The notes beneath the pieces are model-generated. The model was given only the letters and a program-made list of their open reading frames with translations, did no database searches and was not told the DNA's origin. The translations under genes were made by a program, and so were the position numbers. A stretch of 64,000 nt of DNA from Actinomadura sp. CNU-125 (lineage in GTDB: Bacteria; Actinomycetota; Actinomycetes; Streptosporangiales; Streptosporangiaceae), in assembly GCF_001942465.1 (NCBI RefSeq), contig NZ_MKJY01000581.1:1-64000 (forward strand), read 5' to 3'. Within the stretch, counting starts at the first letter, position 1. Every line of letters starts with the position of its first letter. Below are positions 37,368 to 46,697 of the stretch, one piece after another.

Positions 37368-38668
37368 TCATTTCTGCTTGCGGAACCGCATGGTCCACAC
37401 GGTGCGGGCGGCGGCGGCCAGCAGGACGAGCGCGGCCAGCGCCGGTGGCCACAGGGGGAGCCCGCCGTCGGACGCCTCGTCGCCGGCGTTCACCGGACGC
37501 GACGACATCGCGGGGTCCGCGCCGGGCGTCGGCTGCGTCCCGGGCCCGGACGGCGCCGCGCGTCCGCCACCGTCGCCCCCGCCCCCGTCTGCGTCCGCGT
37601 CCTCGTCCTTGTCCTTGGACGAGGCGTTCTGTGCGGCGCACAGGGTCAGTTCGGCGGCCTTCGGACGGGGGCGCGGGTCGCGTACTCGGTGGCGGCGTCG
37701 CTTCCGGCGACGGTGACGACCGGGGTGACGCGCAGGTACGGGCCCGTGGCGTCGCGGGCGGTGATGTCGGTGACGAGGGCCTTCAGGGTCGGGACCATCT
37801 CCAGGACGTGCCGGATCTTCGCCGAGTTCGCCGACGTCATGAGGGGTTCGGACGGCATGGCGGCGGCGGTCAGCAGGCACCCGAGGCCGGGCCGCGACCT
37901 CTGCAGGAGGTCGTTGATCTCCGCGAGGGCGCCGGGGCCGTCGTCGAGGACGGTCTCCAGGTGCTCGCGGTTCTGCCGGATCGTCGCGGTGACGGCCGCG
38001 AGGTCGTTCGCGCCGGACGCGAGCGACCGCCGGTGGTTCGTGAGGGTGGAGGTGAGCCGGGTGAGTTCGACGGCGAGGGCGTCGAGGGTTCCGGCGTCGG
38101 CCGCGAGGGTCTTGGTGAGCTGGTGCGAGTCGCCGATGATCGAGTTGATGGAGCCGCCGCGGCCCTCCAGGCCGGTGGCCGCCTCGTGCACGAGGGTCTG
38201 CGCGTCGCGGGGGTCGACGGCCCGCAGCGTCTCGTTGAGCCCGCGGAAGAGCTGCTGGTAGTCGACGGTCGCCTCGGTGCGGCTCACCGGGATCCGGTCG
38301 CCCTCCGCCAGCGATTCGTCCCCCGGACGGGACGGCGGCGTCAGCTCGATGTACGGCTCCCCGATCGCGGACTTGCGCAGGACGCGCGCGCCCGCGCCCG
38401 CCGGGACGTCCGTCCCGCGGTCTAGGTCGAGCCGGACGTCGACGTGGCCGTCGCGGAGTTCGACGCCGCCGACCGTCCCGACGTGGACGCCGAGGTGCGT
38501 GACCTCCTGGTCGGGGCGCAGGCCCGGGGACGTCTGGAACTGGACGGTCACGTGGTACGGCCGTTCGAGCGCGTCGATCGTGATGATGCTGCTGACGGCC
38601 CAGACGGCGAGGACGACGCCGAGCACGGCGAAGAACACGAGGTTGATGACGATCCGGGGCTGTTTCAC
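37368..38668 (-). CDS. Mce family protein, MceF position (frameshifted as given)
   Basis: One N-terminal membrane helix (VINLVFFAVLGVVLAVWAVS), then the MCE domain (HVTVQFQTSPGLRPDQEVTH through KSAIGEPYIELTPP, about 35-115) and a helical region. The frame stops near 37650 after ATRAPVRRPPN, but one more C in the CCCCC run near 37668 continues as RPKAAELTLCAAQNASSKDK into an acidic/glycine linker and a C-terminal membrane helix (LWPPALAALVLLAAAARTVW) ending in basic residues, about 433 residues in all. A C-terminal membrane segment is known for some MceF proteins. It starts at GTG 38668, overlapping the mceE stop. Confidence 0.82.
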
Positions 38669-39654
38669 GGGCGGGGTCCCATCAGGTTCCACGGCTGCCG
38701 CTGCTCGGTCCGGGCGGTGGTGCCGGGCTGCGGGAGGAACCCCTTGAGCCACAGGAACAGGAGCGCCTGGCCGCTGTGCGAGACGGACGGCCCGTTCAGG
38801 AACTTCACCACGGCGTTGGCGAGCGCCTTCAGGTCCTCGCCGCCCCGGACGGCGGCGGCGAGCAGGCCGTCGGCCCGCTTGAGCAGCGCGGCGAGGCGCG
38901 CGGCGTGCCGCGACTGCACGTTGGCGTTGACCGATTCGCCGAGCTTCGTCAGTTCCTGGACGGCCTTCTTCACCTGCGCCCGGTCGTTCTGCAGGCGTTC
39001 GGTGGCGAGCTGAATATTGCCGGGGAGGTCGTCGATGGTCTCGCTGCCCGCGCGGAGCGAGTGCCCGAGCTCGGCGAGGTCGTCCATGGCGCGTCCGAGT
39101 TCGGTACTGGCGGCGGCGTAGGAGTCCGACACCTCGGCGGCCCGCTTGATGAGGGTGTTGAGCCGTTCGCCCCGGCCGCCGAGGGCGGCCGCCGACTCGC
39201 GGCTGATCGTGGAGATCTCCTGGCCGCCGAGCGCGGCGAGGAGCGGGCCGAGCCGCGCGCTGATCTGTTCGAGGTCCGGCTGGACGGACGTCTTGCCGAT
39301 CGCCGCGCCGGACGCGAGGTACGGCCCGGCGCTCAGCTCGCCGGGCGGCTGCAGCTTCACGTAGTTCTCGCCGAGCAGGGACGTCTTGGCGATCGCCGCC
39401 GTGGTGCCGACGGGCACCCGGACCTCGTCCTTGAGGGACATCGTGACCTCGGCCTGGTGCCCGGACAGCTCGATCCCGACGACGGTGCCGACGCGGATGT
39501 CGGAGATCTGCACGCTGTGGCCGACGACGAGGCTCTGCACGTCGTCGAACTTCGCGGTCAGCCGCATGTCGCCGGTGGGGGCGCCGATCGTCTGCAGGGT
39601 GCAGCCGCTCGCGCCCAGCAGCAGGGCGACCGCCAGCACGACTCGGGTGATCAT
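38665..39654 (-). CDS. Mce family lipoprotein, MceE position
   Basis: A 329-residue Mce protein with a lipoprotein signal (VVLAVALLLGASGC; Cys 18), so it is anchored outside the cytoplasmic membrane, as MceE/Lpr proteins are. The MCE domain covers about 30-115 (LTAKFDDVQSLVVGHSVQIS, ending SLLGENYVKLQPP), followed by a long helical region. Six Mce proteins are thought to assemble a lipid-transporting shuttle spanning the periplasm-like space. ATG 39654 overlaps the mceD stop as ATGA. Confidence 0.88.
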   Translation of the reverse strand: MITRVVLAVALLLGASGCTLQTIGAPTGDMRLTAKFDDVQSLVVGHSVQISDIRVGTVVGIELSGHQAEVTMSLKDEVRVPVGTTAAIAKTSLLGENYVKLQPPGELSAGPYLASGAAIGKTSVQPDLEQISARLGPLLAALGGQEISTISRESAAALGGRGERLNTLIKRAAEVSDSYAAASTELGRAMDDLAELGHSLRAGSETIDDLPGNIQLATERLQNDRAQVKKAVQELTKLGESVNANVQSRHAARLAALLKRADGLLAAAVRGGEDLKALANAVVKFLNGPSVSHSGQALLFLWLKGFLPQPGTTARTEQRQPWNLMGPRP

Positions 39655-40678
39655 CGCGGCCCCTCCGTGCAGTTCCCGAGCGCGGGCTGCCCCTCCAAGC
39701 ACGGGACGGTCCCCCAGCCCATCGCGTCGAACAGCGGCTGGAGCCACGCGCGGACGCTGCCCTGGACGACGACGCGGATCGTCGCGACGTGGTTCTTCTT
39801 GTCCCAGCCTTCGACGGCGACGTCGGCGAACGTGCCGAGCGCGTCGATGGCCTGGTTGAGCGAGCCCGCGTTGGCCTTCAGCGACAGCACGATGTTCGAC
39901 AGGTCGGAGACGGTGCTGGGCAGCGTCTCCTTGTAGGCGGTGACGAGGACGCGGCTCTCCCGGATCGCGGCGGCGAGCCCCTGGATGAACTGCGTGAGCC
40001 GCGCGCGTTCCACGGTGAGGTCGTGGCTGACCGTGCCGAACGAGTCGATGAGCTCGCCGAGGCGCTTGTCGCGCTCGTTGAGTTCGGCGGCGAGGGTGCG
40101 GAGCCCGCCCGCGAGGGACACGATCCGCTCGTCCTGCGCGGCGAGGTTCTCGGTCAGGTCGGCGGTGCCGCGCAGCGCGTCGTTGATGTCGCCGCCGCGT
40201 CCGCGCAGGTCGTGGGCGCGCGGCCGACGGCGTCCCCGAGCTGCTTCGGGTCGATGGACTTGTTGAGCCGGGCGAACGCGGCGAGCGCGTCGTCGATCTC
40301 GACGGGCAGCTTCGTGCGTTCCTGCGGGATCACCATGCCGGACGGCGCCTTGGGCGCGCCCGGCTGCCACGGCGGGGACAGGACGACGAAGCGTTCGCCG
40401 AGCGCGTTCGCGGACGCGATCGCGGCGCGGGCGTCGCGGCGGACCGGGACCGCCTCGTCGATCTCCAGCTCGACCTTGACCCTGTTCTCCTCGGTCGTGA
40501 TGCCGACGACGCTCCCGGCGTCCGCGCCCATGATCCGCACGCGGGACTGCTCGTACAGGGAGGTCGTCTTGGCGAAGTACACGGTGAGCCGGTAGGTGCC
40601 GTCGCCGGGGGCGAGGGCGCAGCCGCCGGTGGCGCCCGTCAGGACGAGCGCGGCGGCGGCCGCGACGAGACGTCTCAT
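39651..40678 (-). CDS. Mce family protein, MceD position (frameshifted as given)
   Basis: The N-terminal signal (MRRLVAAAAALVLTGATGGC) ends with a Cys in a partly lipobox-like context. The MCE domain follows (LTVYFAKTTSLYEQSRVRIM through ANALGERFVVLSPP) and then a helical region. A one-base break near 40219 separates the MCE domain from the helices; the second frame resumes at HDLRGRGGDINDALRGTADL. Restored length is about 342 residues. ATG 40678 shares one base with the mceC stop (TGATG). Confidence 0.82.
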
Positions 40679-41718
40679 CACCGTCCTCCGTTCGCGGGCG
40701 TCTCGGGCAGTCGCCCGACCAGGTCGCCCAGGTCCTTCGGGGACAGGGGGCCGAGGCCGGTGGCGACGACGTCGAGCCAGGGGCCGCGCCCGCCGACCCC
40801 GGACAGTCCGCTGAGGGTCGGGCCCGCCCAGGCGAGCAGCTCGTTGAAGTCGCCGGTGCGGGGGCGCAGGGTGCCGAGCGTCTTCTGCAGGTCGGCCATG
40901 ACGGTTTCGAGTTTCTTCTGCTGCTGGTCGATCAGTTTCGTGAGGGACGAGACCGTGCGTCCGCCGCTGCCGAGGAACGTCGCCAGTTCGGTCTTGCGCC
41001 GCTGGAGTTCGTCCAGCATGAGCCGCACGTTGCTGAGCAGTGCGGACAGCTGCTTCTCCTTCGTGCGGGCGAGTTCGAGGACGCGGTCGCCGTTGGTGAG
41101 GAGCTTCTCGATCTGCAGTTCGGACTCGTTGACGGTCCGGGCCAGGTCGGCGAGGTTGGTGAGGGTCCGGCTGAGCCGGCCCCGGTCGTCCGAGCTCACC
41201 CCGTTCAGTTCCGTGAGGATCCGGTCGATGGACTTCGTGTCGAGCCGGGTGATGGTCTCGGTCGACTTGTTCAGCACGTCGTTGATGGTGGCGGGCGTCC
41301 CGGTCCGGTCGAGGGGGACGCGGCGCCGCTCGTCCGACAGGTCCGCCAGGTGCGGCGTGGTGACCGGGCCGGACAGCCGCAGGTAGCGGCCGCCGAGGAC
41401 GCTCGCGACCTCGACGTCCGCGCGGGTCGCGGGCCCGAGGTCGACCTCCGCGTCGACCTCGAAGGTGACGAGCACGCGTCCCTTCTCCCAGTTCGGTTCG
41501 ACGGCGGTGACCTCGCCCGCGCGGATCCCGGCGACCCGCACCTCGTCCCCGGACTTCAGCCCGCCGGTCTCGGCGAACACCCCGGTGACGGTGTAGCGGT
41601 TGAGGAGCAGGCCCTCGGTGCCGATCAGGTAGACGGCGGCGACCAGTGCGAGCAGGGTGCACGACGACACCAGGCCGACGGTGATCCGGTTGCGGTCGCG
41701 CAGCGAGCCGAGCGGCAT
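40678..41718 (-). CDS. Mce family protein, MceC position
   Basis: An intact 346-residue Mce protein: one N-terminal membrane helix (ITVGLVSSCTLLALVAAVYL), the MCE domain (about 40-125, VTGVFAETGGLKSGDEVRVA through VLGGRYLRLSG) and a long amphipathic helical region (about 140-320) with a Leu/Val pattern expected for the tunnel-forming helices. There is no Pro-rich tail of the kind seen in some MceC proteins. It overlaps both neighbours by one base. Confidence 0.88.
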   Translation of the reverse strand: MPLGSLRDRNRITVGLVSSCTLLALVAAVYLIGTEGLLLNRYTVTGVFAETGGLKSGDEVRVAGIRAGEVTAVEPNWEKGRVLVTFEVDAEVDLGPATRADVEVASVLGGRYLRLSGPVTTPHLADLSDERRRVPLDRTGTPATINDVLNKSTETITRLDTKSIDRILTELNGVSSDDRGRLSRTLTNLADLARTVNESELQIEKLLTNGDRVLELARTKEKQLSALLSNVRLMLDELQRRKTELATFLGSGGRTVSSLTKLIDQQQKKLETVMADLQKTLGTLRPRTGDFNELLAWAGPTLSGLSGVGGRGPWLDVVATGLGPLSPKDLGDLVGRLPETPANGGR

Positions 41719-42899
41719 CAGGCGCCTCCCACCAGCAGGTTCCGCAGCGCACCCGCGGAGTCGATGCGGACGCGGCCGCCGGTCGACGCCGCGGGCTGCG
41801 TCCCGCCCTTCGTCCCGCCGCTCGTCCCGCTCGTCCCGGACGCGCCGGTCTCGCGGGCGCCCGGCAGCCGGGTCGGGTACGGGCAGGGCGGCACGGCGAG
41901 GGACAGGCAGGGGATGGCGGCCTCGATGTAGGTGCCGTTGTCGGTGGCGGCGAAGATGTGCTGCAGCTTCGGCGTCGCCGTGCCGAGCACCTCCGCGAGC
42001 GTCCCGACGTTGCGCCGGACGCCGCCGGTCAGCTGGGACAGCCGCGTCACGACGGCGGCGAGTTCGGCGCTGTTGCCCGCGAGCACCTGGTCGGAGGTGC
42101 GCGCCATCGCCGCGAGTTCCACGATGGCGTCGTCGACGAGCCGCCGGTTGTCGGCGAACGCGCCGCTCAGCTCCACCAGCCCGTCGACCGCCTTGCCGAT
42201 CTGCTCGTCGCGGCGCGCGATGATCTCGGTGATGGTGGCGTAGTCGTCGAGCATCTGCTTGAGCGTGGCGCGGCGCGCCGCGATCGTCGACGACAGCTGG
42301 TCGACGTTCACGATCAGCCGGTCGATCTCGCCCGCGTTGCCGTTGAGCGCCTGCGCCAGCGACACCAGGACGGTGTTGACCTGCTGCGGGTCGATGCTCT
42401 CGGTCAGCGGGGCGAGCTGGTCGATGAGGGCGCCCGCGTCGACGACCGACCGGGTGCGGGTGATGTGCGCGCCCGGACGCATCGGCTCGGGGCTCGTCCC
42501 GGGGATGAGGTAGACGACGCGGCTGCCCATCGCGTCGCGCCAGCGGATCGCGGCCTCGCTGTCGGACGGCACGGTCACCGACTCGTTCACGTGCATCCGC
42601 ACCTTCGCGCGGCCGTCGACGATCTTCAGTTCCTCGACGCGTCCCACCGGGGCGCCCGCGATCTTGACCTCGTCGCCGACGGCGAGCCCGCTGGCGTCGT
42701 CGAACGTGGCCGACACCGTCCAGCCGTCGGCGAAGCTCAGCCGGGCGATCTGCGCGCCGATGAACGCGGTGAGCAGCCCGGTCACGGTCACGAACGCGGC
42801 GAGCCGGACGACCAGCCCGATGCGGGCCCGCGAACGCTTCGGCGCGCCCGTCTTCGCGGCGCGGCCCTTCGGCCTGCGGATTCTCGGGATGCGGGCCAT
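41718..42899 (-). CDS. Mce family protein, MceB position
   Basis: An intact 393-residue Mce protein. It has a very basic N-terminal tail (residues 1-27), a membrane helix (LVVRLAAFVTVTGLLTAFIG), an MCE domain (VSATFDDASGLAVGDEVKIA onwards, about 60-140) and a helical region. The C-terminus is a flexible Gly/Ser/Thr stretch (about 345-370). ATG 42899 comes one base after the mceA stop. Confidence 0.88.
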   Translation of the reverse strand: MARIPRIRRPKGRAAKTGAPKRSRARIGLVVRLAAFVTVTGLLTAFIGAQIARLSFADGWTVSATFDDASGLAVGDEVKIAGAPVGRVEELKIVDGRAKVRMHVNESVTVPSDSEAAIRWRDAMGSRVVYLIPGTSPEPMRPGAHITRTRSVVDAGALIDQLAPLTESIDPQQVNTVLVSLAQALNGNAGEIDRLIVNVDQLSSTIAARRATLKQMLDDYATITEIIARRDEQIGKAVDGLVELSGAFADNRRLVDDAIVELAAMARTSDQVLAGNSAELAAVVTRLSQLTGGVRRNVGTLAEVLGTATPKLQHIFAATDNGTYIEAAIPCLSLAVPPCPYPTRLPGARETGASGTSGTSGGTKGGTQPAASTGGRVRIDSAGALRNLLVGGA

Positions 42900-42900
42900 G

Positions 42901-43920
42901 TCAGCGGCCTCCCTGCGGGCAGATCCCGACGATCAGCCGGCACGGGTCGGTCGGCAGGAGGCCCTGGGTGCGGATGTAGTTCTTGCCCTCGGGACCCGCC
43001 AGCGAGGTCAGGTCCCCATAGAGCGGGAGGATCTGGTTGCCGGTGCGGACACCGTCCCCGACCAGCCCGAGCTGGGCGTAGATGACGGCGGCGGTGCGCT
43101 CGGCGGAGCGGAACGACTCGCGGAGCTGCCCGCCGCGCTTGCCGAACCCGTGCGAGACGAACCCGGACAGGTCGGAGATCTCGTCGGCGAACTCGCCGAG
43201 CCGTCCGGTGCCGCCCGCGGCCGTGTCCTCGATCAGGGTGTTGGCGTCGCCGCCGATCGCGACGAGGTCGTCGCCGGTGCCCGACGCGGCGAGCGTCCCG
43301 GTCAGCCCGGCGGCGTCGGTGAGGAACCTGCGCGCCTCGACGCGGCGGCGGTGCGCCACGTTCACCAGCACCGCCGCCTGGTCGATCGTCTCGCCGAGCC
43401 GCACGCCCCGCCCGTTCAGGCCCTGCGACACGGTGTGGACGATCGTGGCGACCTCGGTCGGGTCGATCGCGCTCAGCGTCGCGTCGGCCTGCGCGAGCAG
43501 GTTCGACAGGTCCTGCGGGTCGGACGTCCGCTCGATCGTCGCACCGGACGCCAGGAACGGGCCGTCGTGCTCGCCGTTCCCGGGGGTCAGCTCGACGAAC
43601 TTCGGGCCGAACGCCGAGGCGGGCTCGACCGACGCCGACACGGTCGTCGGCACGCGGACCCCCGGGTCCAGGCGGAGCGTCAGCCGCGCCCGTCCGGCGC
43701 CGGTCAGCTCCATCGACTCGACGGACCCGATCGTCACGCCGCGGACCTTGACGGGCGCGCCGTCGCCGAGGCCCTGCCCGGCCTGCCCGAACACCGCGAC
43801 CAGCCGGGTGCCCTCGGCCTGGTACGGCTTGGTCACCAGGACGTAGACGCCGAGTGCGGTCAGCGCGATCGTCAGCAGCGAGATGAGCAGCGCCCGGGGA
43901 AGTGGAATGTCATGGTTCAT
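42901..43920 (-). CDS. Mce family protein, MceA position
   Basis: An intact 339-residue Mce protein, the first of the six. A short cytoplasmic tail and membrane helix (ALLISLLTIALTALGVYVLV) precede the MCE domain (LVAVFGQAGQGLGDGAPVKV to SAFGPKFVELTPG, about 40-120) and the helical part ending in CRLIVGICPQGGR. In the family, MceA-F proteins line a conduit for lipids or sterols from the outer envelope to the YrbE permease. ATG 43920 overlaps the yrbEB stop as ATGA. Confidence 0.88.
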   Translation of the reverse strand: MNHDIPLPRALLISLLTIALTALGVYVLVTKPYQAEGTRLVAVFGQAGQGLGDGAPVKVRGVTIGSVESMELTGAGRARLTLRLDPGVRVPTTVSASVEPASAFGPKFVELTPGNGEHDGPFLASGATIERTSDPQDLSNLLAQADATLSAIDPTEVATIVHTVSQGLNGRGVRLGETIDQAAVLVNVAHRRRVEARRFLTDAAGLTGTLAASGTGDDLVAIGGDANTLIEDTAAGGTGRLGEFADEISDLSGFVSHGFGKRGGQLRESFRSAERTAAVIYAQLGLVGDGVRTGNQILPLYGDLTSLAGPEGKNYIRTQGLLPTDPCRLIVGICPQGGR

Positions 43921-44783
43921 CCGGTCAACCTCACGGTCGCTCCGTTGCCCCAGAAGACGTAGGAGAGCAGCAGGTTCAGCGTGACGATCGTGATGATCGA
44001 CAGCCGGATCGCGCGTCCGGACGCCCGCCCGACCCCGGCCGGGCCGCCGCTCGCGTAGTAGCCGTAGTAGCAGTGGATCGTGATCACCGCGAAGGCGAAC
44101 ACCCCCACCTTGATCGCGCTGTAGACCAGGTCGATCGTCGGCAGGTACAGCGTGAAGTAGTAGTCGTAGACGCCCGGCGCCAGGTCGAAGAACTGGGTGC
44201 TGATCAGCCGGGTGGAGAAGAAGCTCGCGAACAGGGCGATCAGGTAGAGCGGGACGAGCGCGATCAGCGCGGCCATCACGCGGGTGCAGACCAGGTACGC
44301 GAACGAGCCGATGCCCATCACTTCGAGCGCGTCGATCTCCTCGGAGATCCGCATCGCGCCCAGCTCGGCGGTGAACGCCGACCCGCACTGCGCCGCCAGC
44401 GCCGTCGCGGCGATCACCGGGGTGATCTCGCGGACGTTCGCGAACGACCCGACCAGCCCCATGAACGACTCCGCGCCGATCGACTCCAGGCCGGTGTAGC
44501 CCTGCAGCCCGACCTCGGTGCCGACGAAGAACGCCATCGTGAAGATCACGAAGATCATGCCGCCGCCGACGACCGTCGCGCCCGCGCCCACGACGATGTC
44601 GCTGACGTGCCGGGCGACCGTCTTGGCGTACTTGCGGCGCAGGATCAGGTCGCGGACCGAGTACAGCAGCACCCGGTAGATGAACACCGGCCACTGCGCC
44701 AGGTCGCCGCTGCGCCGCAGCACCGCGGACCCGGCCGCCGTCAACCGCTCGGACTGCCGCATGGACAGCAGGGGCGCGGCCAT
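43917..44783 (-). CDS. YrbE/MlaE family permease B of the Mce importer
   Basis: A 288-residue MlaE-type permease with five or so membrane helices and the conserved segment EITPVIAATALAAQCGSAFTAELGAMRISEEIDALEVMG in pieces (about 140-178), the Glu-rich loop contacting the ATPase. The N-terminus includes SVRDLILRRKYAKTVARHVS. It forms the membrane channel with YrbEA and works with an MceG-type ATPase that is not in this window, as is usual for actinobacteria. Its ATG shares one base with the yrbEA stop. Confidence 0.9.
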   Translation of the reverse strand: MAAPLLSMRQSERLTAAGSAVLRRSGDLAQWPVFIYRVLLYSVRDLILRRKYAKTVARHVSDIVVGAGATVVGGGMIFVIFTMAFFVGTEVGLQGYTGLESIGAESFMGLVGSFANVREITPVIAATALAAQCGSAFTAELGAMRISEEIDALEVMGIGSFAYLVCTRVMAALIALVPLYLIALFASFFSTRLISTQFFDLAPGVYDYYFTLYLPTIDLVYSAIKVGVFAFAVITIHCYYGYYASGGPAGVGRASGRAIRLSIITIVTLNLLLSYVFWGNGATVRLTG

Positions 44784-45592
44784 CAGTGGGTGGGCGGGAA
44801 CGCGACGAAGTACACCGTCGAGATCACGTAGTTGAGGGCGAACACGAGCATGAAGGCGACCACGATCGCCCGGTTGACGGCGCGTCCCACCCCGACGGGG
44901 CTGGCCGCGCAGTTCATTCCCATGTAGCAGGCGACGGCCGCGGCGATGAGGCCGAACATCCACGACTTCAGCAGCGTGACGAGCAGGTCGGACGTCTGCA
45001 GCAGCGACACCGCCCCCGCGAAGTACGCGCCGGGGGTGACGTCCTGGAGGAGCACGTTGAACACGAACCCCCCGGCCGCCCCGGACACGATCACCAGCGA
45101 GGCCAGCAGCATCGACACCATGCTCGACGCCCACAGCCTCGGGGTGACGAGCCGGTGCACGGGGTTCACCGCCATCGATTCCATCGCCGAGAGCTCGTCC
45201 CGGATCCGGCGGGCACCCATGTCGGCGGTCATCGCCGAACCGCCCGCGCCGGCGATGATCAGTGCGGCCGCGATCGGCGCCACCTCCCGGACCAGGCCGA
45301 CGATGACCGCACCGCCGGTCGAGGACTGCGCGCCGAGCTGCGAGGCGAGCTGGCCGACCTGCAGCGCGACCGTGGCGCCGAGCGGCAGCGACACCAGCAT
45401 CACCGGGATGCTCGTGACCCGCGCGAGGAACCACGACTGCTCGGCGAACTCCCAGCCCCAGGTGCGCACGTCCCAGGTGCGCCGCAGCCCTTCGAGCGCG
45501 ATGACGAACAGTTCGCCGACCTCGCCGAGGAACCCCCGGACTCGTCCGGCGATCCCCGTCCGGAGTCGTGCCGTGAGACCTGCCGTGACCAT
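44783..45592 (-). CDS. YrbE/MlaE family permease A of the Mce importer
   Basis: A 269-residue MlaE-type permease. The conserved loop is split across VREVAPIAAALIIAGAGGSA and MTADMGARRIRDELSAMESM (about 107-146), followed by NPVHRLVTPRLW. Membrane helices cover most of the rest. It heads the operon. ATG 45592 is chosen because GGAGGAGG lies 8 bases upstream; a GTG three codons earlier is too close to that site. The promoter about 55 bases upstream carries a nearly perfect inverted repeat. Confidence 0.9.
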   Translation of the reverse strand: MVTAGLTARLRTGIAGRVRGFLGEVGELFVIALEGLRRTWDVRTWGWEFAEQSWFLARVTSIPVMLVSLPLGATVALQVGQLASQLGAQSSTGGAVIVGLVREVAPIAAALIIAGAGGSAMTADMGARRIRDELSAMESMAVNPVHRLVTPRLWASSMVSMLLASLVIVSGAAGGFVFNVLLQDVTPGAYFAGAVSLLQTSDLLVTLLKSWMFGLIAAAVACYMGMNCAASPVGVGRAVNRAIVVAFMLVFALNYVISTVYFVAFPPTH

Positions 45593-45648
45593 GACCGTCA
45601 CCTCCTCCGCACGTCTCGCCGTCCCGCCGATTCTGTGGAGCAGGCGCC

Positions 45649-45693
45649 ACCTTAGCGACTTACTGGCGCGCCGCCAATAAGTAGCCGCTTATT
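45649..45693 (-). promoter_or_regulatory. mce operon promoter with overlapping inverted repeats
   Basis: On the minus strand TTGGCG (45672-45677) is 17 bases from TAAGGT (45649-45654). A 23-base dyad, CTTACTGGCG (45659-45668) and CGCCAATAAG (45672-45681) with one mismatch and a 3-base centre, covers the -35 and spacer. A second dyad, AATAAG-N6-CTTATT (45676-45693), overlaps it. TetR-type repression is likely. The rest of the 45593-45896 gap shows no further site. Confidence 0.6.
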
Positions 45694-45896
45694 AATGGCG
45701 ACCGTTACGGATCACCCCGCGTCGCCGGACGCGCACGGACCGCGTCCGGCACGGGCCCGCCGCGTCCGCGCGCGCCCGACGGCGACGAGACGTCCGCCTC
45801 GGCGCGGTGCGCGTGATCGCCGAAACGAGCCCGATTCGGGGCACGGGCGGATTACGATGCCGGAGAGATGATCACCTCCAACTGAATGAGGCACAT

Positions 45897-46697
45897 ATGG
45901 CCGAGGTGCCCCCGGACATTCCCACCGATGTCCCGACCGCCGCCCGCGTGTACGACGTGATGCTGAACGGCAAGGACAACTTCGCCGTCGACCGGACGGT
46001 CGCCGAGGCCAGCCTGGCGATCATGCCGGAACTGCGGGACATCGCCCTCCATAACCGGGCGATGCTGCATCGGGTGGTGCGGTATCTCGCGGCCGACGAG
46101 GGCATCACGCAGTTCCTCGACCTGGGGTCGGGGCTGCCGACGGCGCGCAACACCCACGAGGTGGTCCACGAGGTCGACCCGTCCGCGCGCGTCGTCTACG
46201 TGGACGTCGACCCGATCGTCCTGGCGCACGGCCGCGCCATCCTGGCCGACAACCCGAACACGACGGTCGTGACGGCGGACATCCGCGACCCGCGGGCCCT
46301 GCTCGAACACCCGGAGATCCGCGACCTCATCGATTTCTCCCGGCCGCTGTGCGTGATGCTCTGCGGAATCCTGCATCACCTCGCCGACGACGAGGGCCCC
46401 GGAAAGATCGTGGAAACGCTGCGCGAAGCCGTCCCGAGCGGTTCGTATTTCTTCATCACGAACTTCACCCGCCTCGGCGACGCCCCCGAATCGGTGGCAC
46501 TGGAGAAGCAGCTTCTCGAACAACTCGGAACGGGACGGGTGCGAACCCCCGCGGAACTCGCGGCGTTCTTCGACGGCCTGGAGATCCTCTCGCCGGGCCT
46601 CGTGCCGCTGCCGCTGTGGCGTCCGGACGAGCCGGTGGTCGACGCGAGCACGGTGGACGTGCGGTTCATGACCGGCGGCGTGGGCCGCAAGCCCTAA
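45897..46697 (+). CDS. SAM-dependent methyltransferase, DUF574 type
   Basis: A 266-residue protein of the actinobacterial DUF574 methyltransferase family. The N-terminal VPTAARVYDVMLNGKDNFAV (the letters TAARVYDVMLNGKDNF are typical), a SAM-binding loop FLDLGSGLPTARNTHEV (about 87-103) and VYVDVDPIVLAHGRAIL are present. Substrates are not known for most members, which are abundant in Streptomyces and relatives. ATG 45897 has GAGG upstream. Its stop overlaps the stop of the convergent histidine kinase gene by three bases or so. Confidence 0.88.
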   Translation: MAEVPPDIPTDVPTAARVYDVMLNGKDNFAVDRTVAEASLAIMPELRDIALHNRAMLHRVVRYLAADEGITQFLDLGSGLPTARNTHEVVHEVDPSARVVYVDVDPIVLAHGRAILADNPNTTVVTADIRDPRALLEHPEIRDLIDFSRPLCVMLCGILHHLADDEGPGKIVETLREAVPSGSYFFITNFTRLGDAPESVALEKQLLEQLGTGRVRTPAELAAFFDGLEILSPGLVPLPLWRPDEPVVDASTVDVRFMTGGVGRKP

